Part shown: positions 1 through 8,981 of the stretch, piece after piece
Layout: each line of letters begins with the position of its first letter
Numbering within the stretch: the first letter of the stretch is position 1
Source: Aurantiochytrium sp. KH105
Lineage: Eukaryota > Sar > Bigyra > Thraustochytrida > Thraustochytriidae
Direction: 5' to 3'
NCBI GenBank assembly: GCA_003116975.1
Contig: BGKB01000065.1
Location: 124,001-188,000 of the forward strand
Length of the DNA stretch: 64,000 bases
Made by a program: the position numbers and the translations under genes
Notes under the pieces: model-generated
The model's input: the letters and a program-made list of their open reading frames with translations, nothing else
What the model was told of the DNA's origin: nothing
The model's database searches: none

Positions 1-1769
1 CTGGCCTCGCCGGCATGGACAGCGAGCGTGCACGGGCGGGCTCCCCAAGCTCGATCCTGGGTTGTTGTGGAAACCTGGGACGTAACACAGCTGTGGGGCG
101 ACACGTGCGGAGCCACGGCCACTGCGAAGAAGTGCCTTGGCCCGAGGTCTGCCTTGGCCAAAGAACTTTAGAGCAAAGCAAAGCCAAAGCCAAAGCAAAG
201 CGAAAAGCAAAGCAAAGCAAAGCAAAAGAAAAGCAAAGCGAAAAGCAAAGCAAAGCAAAGCAAACCAAGGCGTCACGTGGGCTGCACGAAGATCGCGGAC
301 GGACGGACGGACGGACGGACGAACGGAGGGGCTGTCGGCAGCGGCAGCAGCCCCTGGCAGCAGTGCAGGCTGCGGCGGTCGGAAGCGACTTCCTGGTTGT
401 CCTGGAGAACGTTCACTTGGAAAGAGCAAACATGATCTTGCGCTCCGAGTCAAACATCCGATCAGCCAACCAACCAACCAACCAGCGGATCGACCAACAA
501 TGCCACCGACCAACCAACTGCAACTGATCGACCAATCGACCAAGCTTTCCCAAGTAGCAGCCAGCACCAGCAGTGACTCGACTGCCACTGCCAGCTGCTG
601 CTGCCGCCAAACAAACTTCTTGTGCAACGTCGGCCGCATCGTTACACGGCTGCGGGCTGCTCTGACTCGCAAGAATCACGAGGACAGCCGCAGCCGTGAT
701 GTACTTACCCACTCTTCCAGTTGTTGAGTGGCTGGCCGTCGTGGCAGTGGGGGCTGGCTGCATGTCACAGCCATGCCATGCCATGTGCTGCTGCTGATGC
801 TTTTATCAGCACGTCGGTCAGCCAGACGCCTGCGCTCTCCAATTTCTCAGAAAAGTCATGGAAACCTGTGCCGATCGATGCTGGTGCTGGTGCTGGCAGC
901 GCCCGAGGCGAGGCGCGTCGTCCATGGAGCGAAGTCTACGCTGTTGCAAGTCGCAAAAAACGCCTCGTTGCGGCTGAGGATCCCAACAATGTGAAAATAT
1001 CCTGCGGCGGCCAACGTGCTCTTTCAAGATGGCTTTTGGCCTCCGCACCGCGCCGTCGCCCGAAAGCGGAGCGATGAACGCCGCGGCGAGACGCGGCGCT
1101 GTCGCCCGTGCGCGCAGCCCCCTCCGCTGCCGCGCGCGCGGGCTCGGTGCTCGAGGGCGACGCTCATGGCGAGCGCGGCGCGCCAGGACGCCAGGACTGA
1201 CGTCATGACTGACGCTAGCGACCCCGCGCGCGGCGCAGCGACGGCCGGGGAGACGTGGCCGGCGGCCGGCAGCCGCGCAGCGCCACGCGAGCAGCCTGCT
1301 GCGGCGAGCTCGCGCGCGAACGGCCGCTCCGTCGTCTGCTCTTGGTGCGCAGCGCCGCCGTCGTTAGTGGCCTCCGCGCACATAATCCTACTACTATCCT
1401 ACTACCTGGCCGCACACACCCTCAGAAAGTGAGTAAGAGCTGGTTTAGGGGCGGCTTTTCGCCAAGCCCTGCTCGGAGGGAGGCTCTTGGAGGCTGGTGC
1501 TGCACGTCTGCGTAGGATGCGATGCGACGCGGCGGGAGACGGAGGTTCGGGCTGCTGCTGCCTGCTGCAGCTGCTCCCGCATCGATCTTGTGGCCTTGGA
1601 AGAAAGGGGAAAAGTGGGCTGGGTCGAGGAATTTACACTTTCTGGGCCGAGCACGATTGTGTGGGAATCGAGGGCCGCCGATGGCGTGGGCTCGGTGGGG
1701 TGGGCGGCACGGAGATAGATAGATCGATCAACGGCGAGGTTCCTGCAGCATCACGATGTGCAAACCGCA
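1..1769. other. Upstream region of paralog A, repeat-rich, no supported gene
   Basis: No convincing coding sequence is seen; the short open frames are low-complexity and are not shared with the related DNA upstream of paralog C. The stretch holds an AAAGC-type tract (about 173-268), a GGAC tetranucleotide run (about 297-320), a CCAA run (about 465-485), and a GC-rich block (1060-1380) followed by a CT/TG-rich leader. From about position 280 onward it aligns in patches with 17,090-18,431, including a conserved block ending in a splice-donor-like GTGAGTAAG at 1429. It is therefore the promoter/leader half of the segmental duplication that produced paralogs A and C. Confidence 0.7.
173..268. repeat. 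CAAAG/AAAGC short tandem tract
   Basis: The tract is an imperfect pentanucleotide repeat of AAAGC with occasional AAAGCC or AAAAGC variants. Similar CAAA(G/C)-rich tracts lie upstream of paralog C (about 17,050-17,105), upstream of paralog B on the other strand (about 16,215-16,255), and at 61,285-61,325. Confidence 0.8.
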
Positions 1770-4700
1770 ATGCCAGCCATGAGGAGAGCGGGATTCGGGA
1801 GGGTCGCTGCGGCGGCGACGACGAGATTGCCCGCAAATCATGCTTCGGAGTCGTCAGAGTCCGATGCCCAGCGGAAGGGGCAGTCAAGGGTCATTCACAT
1901 TCTGCGGCTTGTCTTTGGGGTTCCACGCGCACTCGTTGTGGTGTTCCTCCGAGGCTTCCTCGTGCCTCTCTTCTGGATCGTGTCCATTTACTTTTCTGTG
2001 AAACTTGGTATAGATGGGGTATGCGCTCAAGATACCTTGCTGGGCGCCAACCTTACGTGTGCTTCGATCGGTGAAGAAGCGCAGAACCAAGGGGTGACCG
2101 ATGTGCTTTGGATGGGCTCATGCACAGCCCTCGTAGACATCCGTGATCTCCTCGAGGAAAGCGGCTACCTGGAGCGCACCAGCTTTCTGGACTTGATTGT
2201 ACGCAACAATATTCGGGACATGAGTACCCCCGAGGCCCTCGCGCGAACCACCAAGTGCTACGATTGGGGTTCGAAGACCATCTTCTATTGTTGGAACGCT
2301 ATCATTCTATTCACAGCCCTCTTATTCCCTCGTTTGCTCGGCGAGTATCTCCACGCAACCAAGGAAGCTAAATTCCGTCGCCCCATCCAGGAACTCGCCA
2401 CGCGTTTGGTCTGGGACAAGTATTCTGGCAATGGCGGAAGGAGAAAGGGCCAGATGGCGCAGCCAGAGTCCAAAACTTTCAAGGACATCCAACAGAATCT
2501 TCAGCTTTTTCAGAAACAAAAAGGCCAAGAAGTACCGCTGTCGCACAGGGGGAAATGGTACATTCTCCGTGACATCCTGCAGCCTTCGAGGCCATATGCT
2601 GTCGGGATCCAAAAGCTAGCTTCTCGTAGCCTCGCGAAGCTTGTCGACCTCGTTGAATCCAGCGAAGATAATGTTGAAGACGAGGACGACGTCGACGCCG
2701 AAGTCGACGATGCTGCCAGAGAAACAGATTTCGAGTTGAAAATTTCTGAGGCACGCGATCGGGTCAACGAAGCCGAGCAAGACACCGAAGACTTATATAA
2801 AAAGCTACATTCTGCTTTTGACGAGTATCAACACGCCCGAAAAGGTCCTCAACCCGCTCATGCAAGCACCATTGCTCAGGCGAAGGAAGCATTGGACTTT
2901 GCGCGCAGTCAATTTGACGATGCCACAACGGAACTTCAAAAGGCCGAAGATTCTCTTGAAGATCTGTACGAGAAACGCCGGCAGTACGGCGTCAAGCTGA
3001 AAAGTGGGAGAGATAAGGGGAAGCGACCGAGCGTAATCATGCAGGCCATTATACAGGTTGTTGAGAACGAAGAGCGGGCCTGGACGTTTAATCAGTGGCT
3101 GCGAGACGTCTGGAGTGTCCTCTGGAACGAGCATGGCTTCTCGAGCAAGAGTCATACTCCGTCGGCGGTCGCTTCTCTCTCGGAAAAGGAGTATGGCAAA
3201 ACTTTATCTGCCCAGGACGGAGAGGATGGTCCTTCCAAGCAAATGACTTCATGGGAAGAGCAGGCCACAGAATATGCAACCCAGGTGGTTGCGCGGTGGG
3301 AAAAACTAGCCTTTATTGGCTGGATCCTTTCGTGGATTGCACTCGTGGTCTACATTGCCATGCTCATTGCATGGCCCGGTGCCAACGACATCATGGCGAC
3401 ACTTGAAGAAAGTGTTTTCGATACGATCGTGGCGAGCCCTGGCTGCCCTCGCCTCTCCGACATCGTCGCAAATCGTATCGTCGCATTTGGAGGCGAATGC
3501 GTCGAGACGGAGACAATCAGAAGTTTTCTTGAGGTGTTGGAGACTGCAGCGAGCATTGAAGAGCAGATCGCAGACCTGGACTCAGCGCTCCACTCTTTTG
3601 TAGAGGACGGGGGTAAGCAGAACTTCATGCTGCGCTTTATGGTCCAGACAAAGTACTGTGCCCCGCCCTCTCGATCTGACCAGCTCTTTGCCAACATTAA
3701 CGTCATGCGCGCGATCCTGCTGCCTTCCATTGTACTTCCTACGTTGATCTTCTTTATCTACGTGCCGACGAAACATCGTAACTTTTTTCCCAAGGCGTTC
3801 AAAGTTGCCATTTACAAAACGTACCGTACGATCAAGCGAGCAATGATTATCACGATTGAGGGAACGTTACATATTGTCAGGAGCCATTTTGGCGCTGCGA
3901 TACATTGTTTCATCGAGACGGTGACAAGAATAGGGCTTGGAGTTCTTTACCTTTGGAACCGCCTTTTCGCGCTTTGTGCAAGGTGCAAGGCAACAAAGTC
4001 CCCGGACGTAATCCGACTCCCTCTCGAGCCAGGGCCGATGCCGCCACGAGGATCCGAAGACGATCTTGATCATATTGGAGGAACTCACTCTTCATTTGCG
4101 CCTGAAGCGTCTCCTGGAGTCTCAGAGCGGGTTGATCAATCAGAGTCTTCGGGTGCCCGTGCCAGTTCAGGCCAACATGGGCCTGATGGGCTTGCGGGTT
4201 CACGGCCAGCCGCCGAGCAAGCGGGGTCACGCTCAGTTGCCAAGCAAGCGGAGTCGCGCCCTAAAGATTTTCAAAGCTCCCTGGTACCTTCAAAGTCGCG
4301 CCCAGCCGCCGAGCCTGCGGGGTCACGCCTTGCCGCCGCCGAGCAAGCGGAGTCGCGTCCAACCGTTCAGCGCCAAGATAAGCACCACCAGGAATGCCGC
4401 GAAAGACGTCAAGCCGGGCATAGCAGTGGCGGAAGTCTTCAAGCCCTACCTGCAGCGAACACTCAAGAATGGTGCAGATCCAGCCCAGAGGAAAGGCGGA
4501 TTCCTAAAAGTTACAAATGGCCTGCCTTCGTCGCACTCGTAGTGGCTTGCGTGGGCTCTGCGATTGGCGTCTTGGTGTGGAAATTTGCGTTCTCTGAGAC
4601 AGCACCTTCCGTGCCGACGACACCTGCTCCGACGGAAGCAGGCCTAGATGACTACCAGATCGCCACCATTACGGCTGCCGTTGTCGTTTTCCTCGTTCTC

Positions 4701-6878
4701 CTTGGCGCGCGTAGGCATATCTTACGATTTCTTATCAGATTCGCCCAAAGTACCCGCTCGGCTGCTGCCGCTGGAGCGTATCATATCGTTTCGTTCCTGA
4801 GCCGATTTGGAAATTGTACTTGCGCTCTGGGAGTTGCTCGAACGTGGACACGAATCAAGAAGCTCGCAAGCTGGACCCGGAAACACTTCGTGGAGGGCGC
4901 CTTATGGCTGTGGAAAATTGCCAAGACTGTGGGTACGCTTTTGGCCAAAGCTCTCATTTATATTGTCATCGGCATCCCGCTCGCCATACTCGGTTGCGCT
5001 CTCGCAGTTGGTTTTGTTGCTTTGGGCGTGGCGGTTCTTCTGGTTGCGGGCGCAAGCGCTATTGCGATTGGAATTCCTCTCGGTGTCATCTTCTTCATTG
5101 CAAAGGGTGTTCAGCGGCTCGTGCAAAAGTTGGCGCAAGGGCTTCGCGCATTGCACAATATTGTTGTATCTCACCTTCCATCTCGGTGCGAGCTCTGCGC
5201 TCTGGAGTTTCACCGTTACCGACGCTGGTATAGGTGCCCTGATCACTACTGCAGAGCACATCGTTTCCGTGCTGATACCAAGATTTCCGAATGCCCAGAA
5301 TGCAACGGCCAGCGTCTCTGCAATTGTAAGTCCCTAACCCGGCCGTTGCTCGAGGAGTGCGATATATGCTACTGTACGAAGCACAAGCTGGAAAGGGACG
5401 TACCCGTTTGCAGTGAATTTGGTGGAGAGAGTCGCATGGAGTGCCGAATTTGCGATGACCCGTGCCCAAATCACGACGATCTCCATCGAACGGAGTGCAC
5501 TGAGTGCTTTTGTGTCAGACACAATCTGCCGAGGACCGAGATCCGGGATGGCGAAACGGGGTGTACTCAGTGCTTTTGTGAAAACCACCCAGACATCAAG
5601 CTGAACAACAAGGACCAATGCCCAGTATGCCATTGCCGCCACGAGCTGTCACGCGCTGATTGCAGCATTTGCTGGTGCCCAATTCACCATGCCAGGAAGC
5701 AAGGCTGGTGTTCGACGTGCGGGGATCTACACGCCGATGACGAGGCAAGCTGGAATACCCGCTGCGTAAGAACCGAACGCACAGAGTGCCTCTGCTGCTC
5801 TAACGGGTGCGAGAGATGTCGAGAGGACACAGAGGTTGCTGAGGAAGACGTTCCGTGGCGCGAGGAGTGCTCGCGCCATTGGTGCGCACTCCATCGGCGA
5901 AGTGAACACGAAAGTGAGGAACCGAACGCCAGTGGAAAATGCAGTGTTTGCAGGGATCCTTGCCAGATCTGCCAGGCCAACAAGGTTTCAAGTCACGAGC
6001 TTCAAGCTCGCGAAGAGTGCGATGAGCATTGGTGCAAAATGCATAGACGTCAAGAGTGTGTCATTTGTAGTGGCATCGAGCAAGCCTGTCCTTATCCCCA
6101 TGAACCAAACATGGGCAAGGTTCTGACGCGGAGCGAGTGTGCCGAAGAGGGTATACATTGGTGCCGGAACAAATCGCATCGTGACACCTTCGAACCGGGT
6201 CGAGATACCGACGATCTGGAGGGACAGGATCTGAACTTTGTGGACCGCGAAGGCTTTGTGGATCTTACAGAGAAACGCACTTGGTGTCCGGTGTGTAAGG
6301 ATCCCTGCGGCGAATGCGCGGATGGCTGCAAGCGGGCTCTCACCACTTGCGAGAAACATTTTTGCGTCGGCAAGCACTGCATTCCAAAGACGCGTCGTGG
6401 GGACGTTGACGACTGGGTGTGTGAGTCCTGCGAGGATCCGTGCTTGACGTGCGAGGATGAGGGATTGACTCCCCCATTGCGCACGGCTTGCAAACGCCAC
6501 TACTGCAAAACGCATAAGCGCGACGTCAATGACAGACGACTCGAGTCTGAGCGGAGAGACGATGGGAAGTGCCTTGTTTGCACGGATCCGTGCAGCTGTC
6601 ACGAAGGCAAAATCCTCCCGGAGTGTAGAAGGTGTTTCTGCACAAAGCACGAGAGAAGCCTTTGCACGAACCGTGGCACTTGTGCAGAGGGGTTTTGCTC
6701 CGAGTGCACTTGCATCTTTTGCAAGAACGACATCAGTATTCGAAATCCCAAAATCTCAGCAGAACGATGCCAGACATGCGAGTTCTATTGCAAGCACCTC
6801 CAAGATCGCACTTCATGCGACAGTTGCTGGTGCTCTGAGCATCGACTGCCACGGATTGAGTGCGAGTGCGAACGTTGA
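1770..6878 (+). CDS. Paralog A: giant membrane protein with twin ectodomains and a Cys/His-rich array
   Basis: I do not recognise a described family. From the first in-frame ATG (1770) the product is 1702 residues; the frame opens earlier, but only from a GTG. Order seen: hydrophobic segment (about 50-80), a Cys-bearing domain with an NLT glycosylation sequon (83-168), a second hydrophobic segment, an acidic coiled coil (315-447), a membrane segment near 512, a second Cys domain (554-641), and another near 644-664. A low-complexity SRPAAEQAG-type linker follows, then membrane segments near 917 and 962 and a hydrophobic Gly/Ala/Val hairpin. From residue 1138 comes a Cys/His-rich region built on CxxCxCxxH and CxxHxCxxH motifs. 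It is a near relative of paralog C but lacks that protein's Trp array and stops early, inside the Cys/His region. Expression and function are unknown; it may be a truncated but working copy or a decaying gene. Confidence 0.8.
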   Translation: MPAMRRAGFGRVAAAATTRLPANHASESSESDAQRKGQSRVIHILRLVFGVPRALVVVFLRGFLVPLFWIVSIYFSVKLGIDGVCAQDTLLGANLTCASIGEEAQNQGVTDVLWMGSCTALVDIRDLLEESGYLERTSFLDLIVRNNIRDMSTPEALARTTKCYDWGSKTIFYCWNAIILFTALLFPRLLGEYLHATKEAKFRRPIQELATRLVWDKYSGNGGRRKGQMAQPESKTFKDIQQNLQLFQKQKGQEVPLSHRGKWYILRDILQPSRPYAVGIQKLASRSLAKLVDLVESSEDNVEDEDDVDAEVDDAARETDFELKISEARDRVNEAEQDTEDLYKKLHSAFDEYQHARKGPQPAHASTIAQAKEALDFARSQFDDATTELQKAEDSLEDLYEKRRQYGVKLKSGRDKGKRPSVIMQAIIQVVENEERAWTFNQWLRDVWSVLWNEHGFSSKSHTPSAVASLSEKEYGKTLSAQDGEDGPSKQMTSWEEQATEYATQVVARWEKLAFIGWILSWIALVVYIAMLIAWPGANDIMATLEESVFDTIVASPGCPRLSDIVANRIVAFGGECVETETIRSFLEVLETAASIEEQIADLDSALHSFVEDGGKQNFMLRFMVQTKYCAPPSRSDQLFANINVMRAILLPSIVLPTLIFFIYVPTKHRNFFPKAFKVAIYKTYRTIKRAMIITIEGTLHIVRSHFGAAIHCFIETVTRIGLGVLYLWNRLFALCARCKATKSPDVIRLPLEPGPMPPRGSEDDLDHIGGTHSSFAPEASPGVSERVDQSESSGARASSGQHGPDGLAGSRPAAEQAGSRSVAKQAESRPKDFQSSLVPSKSRPAAEPAGSRLAAAEQAESRPTVQRQDKHHQECRERRQAGHSSGGSLQALPAANTQEWCRSSPEERRIPKSYKWPAFVALVVACVGSAIGVLVWKFAFSETAPSVPTTPAPTEAGLDDYQIATITAAVVVFLVLLGARRHILRFLIRFAQSTRSAAAAGAYHIVSFLSRFGNCTCALGVARTWTRIKKLASWTRKHFVEGALWLWKIAKTVGTLLAKALIYIVIGIPLAILGCALAVGFVALGVAVLLVAGASAIAIGIPLGVIFFIAKGVQRLVQKLAQGLRALHNIVVSHLPSRCELCALEFHRYRRWYRCPDHYCRAHRFRADTKISECPECNGQRLCNCKSLTRPLLEECDICYCTKHKLERDVPVCSEFGGESRMECRICDDPCPNHDDLHRTECTECFCVRHNLPRTEIRDGETGCTQCFCENHPDIKLNNKDQCPVCHCRHELSRADCSICWCPIHHARKQGWCSTCGDLHADDEASWNTRCVRTERTECLCCSNGCERCREDTEVAEEDVPWREECSRHWCALHRRSEHESEEPNASGKCSVCRDPCQICQANKVSSHELQAREECDEHWCKMHRRQECVICSGIEQACPYPHEPNMGKVLTRSECAEEGIHWCRNKSHRDTFEPGRDTDDLEGQDLNFVDREGFVDLTEKRTWCPVCKDPCGECADGCKRALTTCEKHFCVGKHCIPKTRRGDVDDWVCESCEDPCLTCEDEGLTPPLRTACKRHYCKTHKRDVNDRRLESERRDDGKCLVCTDPCSCHEGKILPECRRCFCTKHERSLCTNRGTCAEGFCSECTCIFCKNDISIRNPKISAERCQTCEFYCKHLQDRTSCDSCWCSEHRLPRIECECER
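4190..4400 (+). repeat. Degenerate Ala/Ser/Glu repeats in the linker of paralog A
   Basis: Imperfect repeats encode the pattern SRPAAEQAGSR/AKQAESRP several times. The linker they sit in (about 4065-4510) has no counterpart in paralog C, whose equivalent segment is short. The composition suggests a disordered spacer between membrane segments four and five. Confidence 0.65.
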
Positions 6879-8037
6879 CGACAATCCTTGGCCCTGTGCT
6901 GAATGTTGACGGCATGTGAAGAAGCCCAGCGACTGCCTTGTCTGTTGGTGCTCTCTGCATGGCAGACCTAGCGACAATGAGGTTCACATTGATGGCCACC
7001 TTTGGCCTTGCGCTGAATGCTGCAAGCATGCGAAGGAGCCCACGAAATGTCACATTTGCTGGTGCTCTGAGCGCAATCAATCACGAAATGTGGAAAACGA
7101 GGATCTTGAGACCATTGACGGTCATCCGTGGTCATGCCCAAAATGCAAACCATGTGAGCATAGGGTGTGGACTCGCCAAGAGTATGCAACTTTCGATTGC
7201 AGAACTCACGAAGAGTACAAGATTGTAATGTATCCAACAGCAGCTTTACCAGATCCAGGAGAAGGTGGTGACGGCGATGACGGTGCCTCTTTGCGGCGTT
7301 AAGCGCATCACAGGAACGATCTTGTTCCAAGTGTGGAACTATACCCGGTCCGCTGACGAAGAAGCGCTTCTGCAAGTTTGCTGCCAAGCTGCACAACTGG
7401 ATCCATCTTGACGACCAAAACGAGTTCAGTTCGTGGAAGGAAGTCGGGAACCATTTGACGGCTGATCTATGGAACGAGGCAACGAGTCATTCTACAGAGG
7501 GCGGCAAAACGGAGAGGAGGCCAAGGTTTTTTGCCGCGTTCAGGACTGGGCAAAATGCAATTGAGCACTTTGTCGAGAACGCAGCTTCGAACCTGCAAAT
7601 TCATCGAATATGGCTTTTTTCTTTTACCGATGACGACCCAATAGTGCAGGGCGTGACGAGCCGAGTCCGGGCACAGGAAATCAATATGACAAAGATTACG
7701 TAATCGAATTGTTCGAGAGAGCAAAGGACAGTTGGACGAAGGATAGCGAGGATGTAGTTTTGAAAAATCACGACCCAGCTGCCGACATTCTCTGCAGATC
7801 GGATCTGGACGAGATGGCGTCCCTTGGAAAGAAAACGCCAAAGCCCCCCAAATTTAATTACCGGAAGGTTTTTTCTGGCGAAAAGTTCGAGGAGCAGCTT
7901 GAGAGGGAAGGCGTGTTAGAAGAATTCAGAGGTCTTAATCCGATAGGATATTCGAGGAGAACTGAGGACAAGGTTAAAGATGAGAAAGAAAATGAGCAGC
8001 TTTACCAGAGGCTGATGGAACGACGGGATGCCGACGA
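6879..8037 (+). pseudogene. Decayed C-terminal part of paralog A
   Basis: DNA downstream of the stop of paralog A remains clearly alignable to the last 500 or so codons of paralog C. It still encodes pieces such as IDGHLWPCAECC, CKFAAKLHN and the final acidic segment ending in LMERRDA. The reading frame is broken by the TGA at 6876, a second in-frame TGA near 6908, a one-base loss near 7282 (GGTGCCTC against GGTGGCCTC in paralog C), and at least one more shift near 7610-7625. The 42-residue zinc-knuckle-like repeats are fewer here than in paralog C. The region is thus a recent remnant; the upstream 1702 codons stay open. Read-through or splicing could in principle rescue part of it, but I see no evidence for that. 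Confidence 0.8.
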
Positions 8038-8981
8038 GACTTCTTTGTCTCTTCCTAATTGCACTAACATTTTGATGGCGTTTTCTCTATTTGATATCCG
8101 TCCTTTGGTGAGGGATGCTGCAGCTTGCTGCTTTCTGCGCGCGAGAGCACGCGCAAGCCAGCGACCTCAGGTAAGCAGCTAGCCAGTATCCGATGGCTGC
8201 AATGCGTTTCTGATTCTAAAGTGCGTTTCACAAATCTGCTTCATGAATCAAGGTCAAATTTACACACTCGCCACTCACTGCAAACTTTGGCGAACTGCGG
8301 CATCGTGCGCCCGCCTGAATTTATACGAACCTGCTATTCACTCGTCCTTTATTCAGAAAAGGGTTTGTTTCTGTCCTCTAGTTGAAGTCCCAGTTTCCAC
8401 CTTCCTATCGGCTAGTCAGCAAGTTGTGCACCGTGCATGTGCAGAGATCGTTTTGCCAGCTTTTCAAAAATTATATCAAAGCAGCGACACCAGCCAGCCG
8501 CCACTGCGGCAAGCAACCATTTAGCAGAGGATTTGGCCATGGTGTCATGGTCTACAGTCTCAGCAGCCAGCCTAAGCGTAGCTAGCAAGTGGGGCTCGGC
8601 ACATATCCAGGTGCAGAAATATCTATCGCAAGCGCAGAATCAATGCTTTCGAAAACTTAAGATTGATTCTCAATTTGAGCTGGCCGAGATTGAGGTAATG
8701 CCATACGTTATCGGCAAGGAAATCTGCGATGCTTCATTTGCCGCTCATTGAGCGCAGGAACGAGGAAATCCGAGAACCACACGACTGAGGACAATGCAAC
8801 GCGGCCTGCAAAGAAGACGAGGCAACTTGCGCCACCTTTACGATCATTGCAGAAACCGGCAGCCGATTGCGCGTTGAGGCCCAGTACGACGAGGTGGACG
8901 GGCGGGGAAGTCACACCGAGAGATTTAAATCCAAACAAACACATTTTTCATCATCTTATTCGAACCAGGTCCGCAAATACG
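8038..8981. other. Convergent intergenic region between paralogs A and B
   Basis: Up to about 8165 this DNA still matches the 3' flank of paralog C (26,010-26,100, around GCTGCAGCTTGCTGC and GCGCGCGAGAGCACGCG). The remaining 0.8 kb is unique. I see no gene, RNA or clear repeat in it; it presumably holds the 3' ends of two converging transcripts. Confidence 0.6.
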
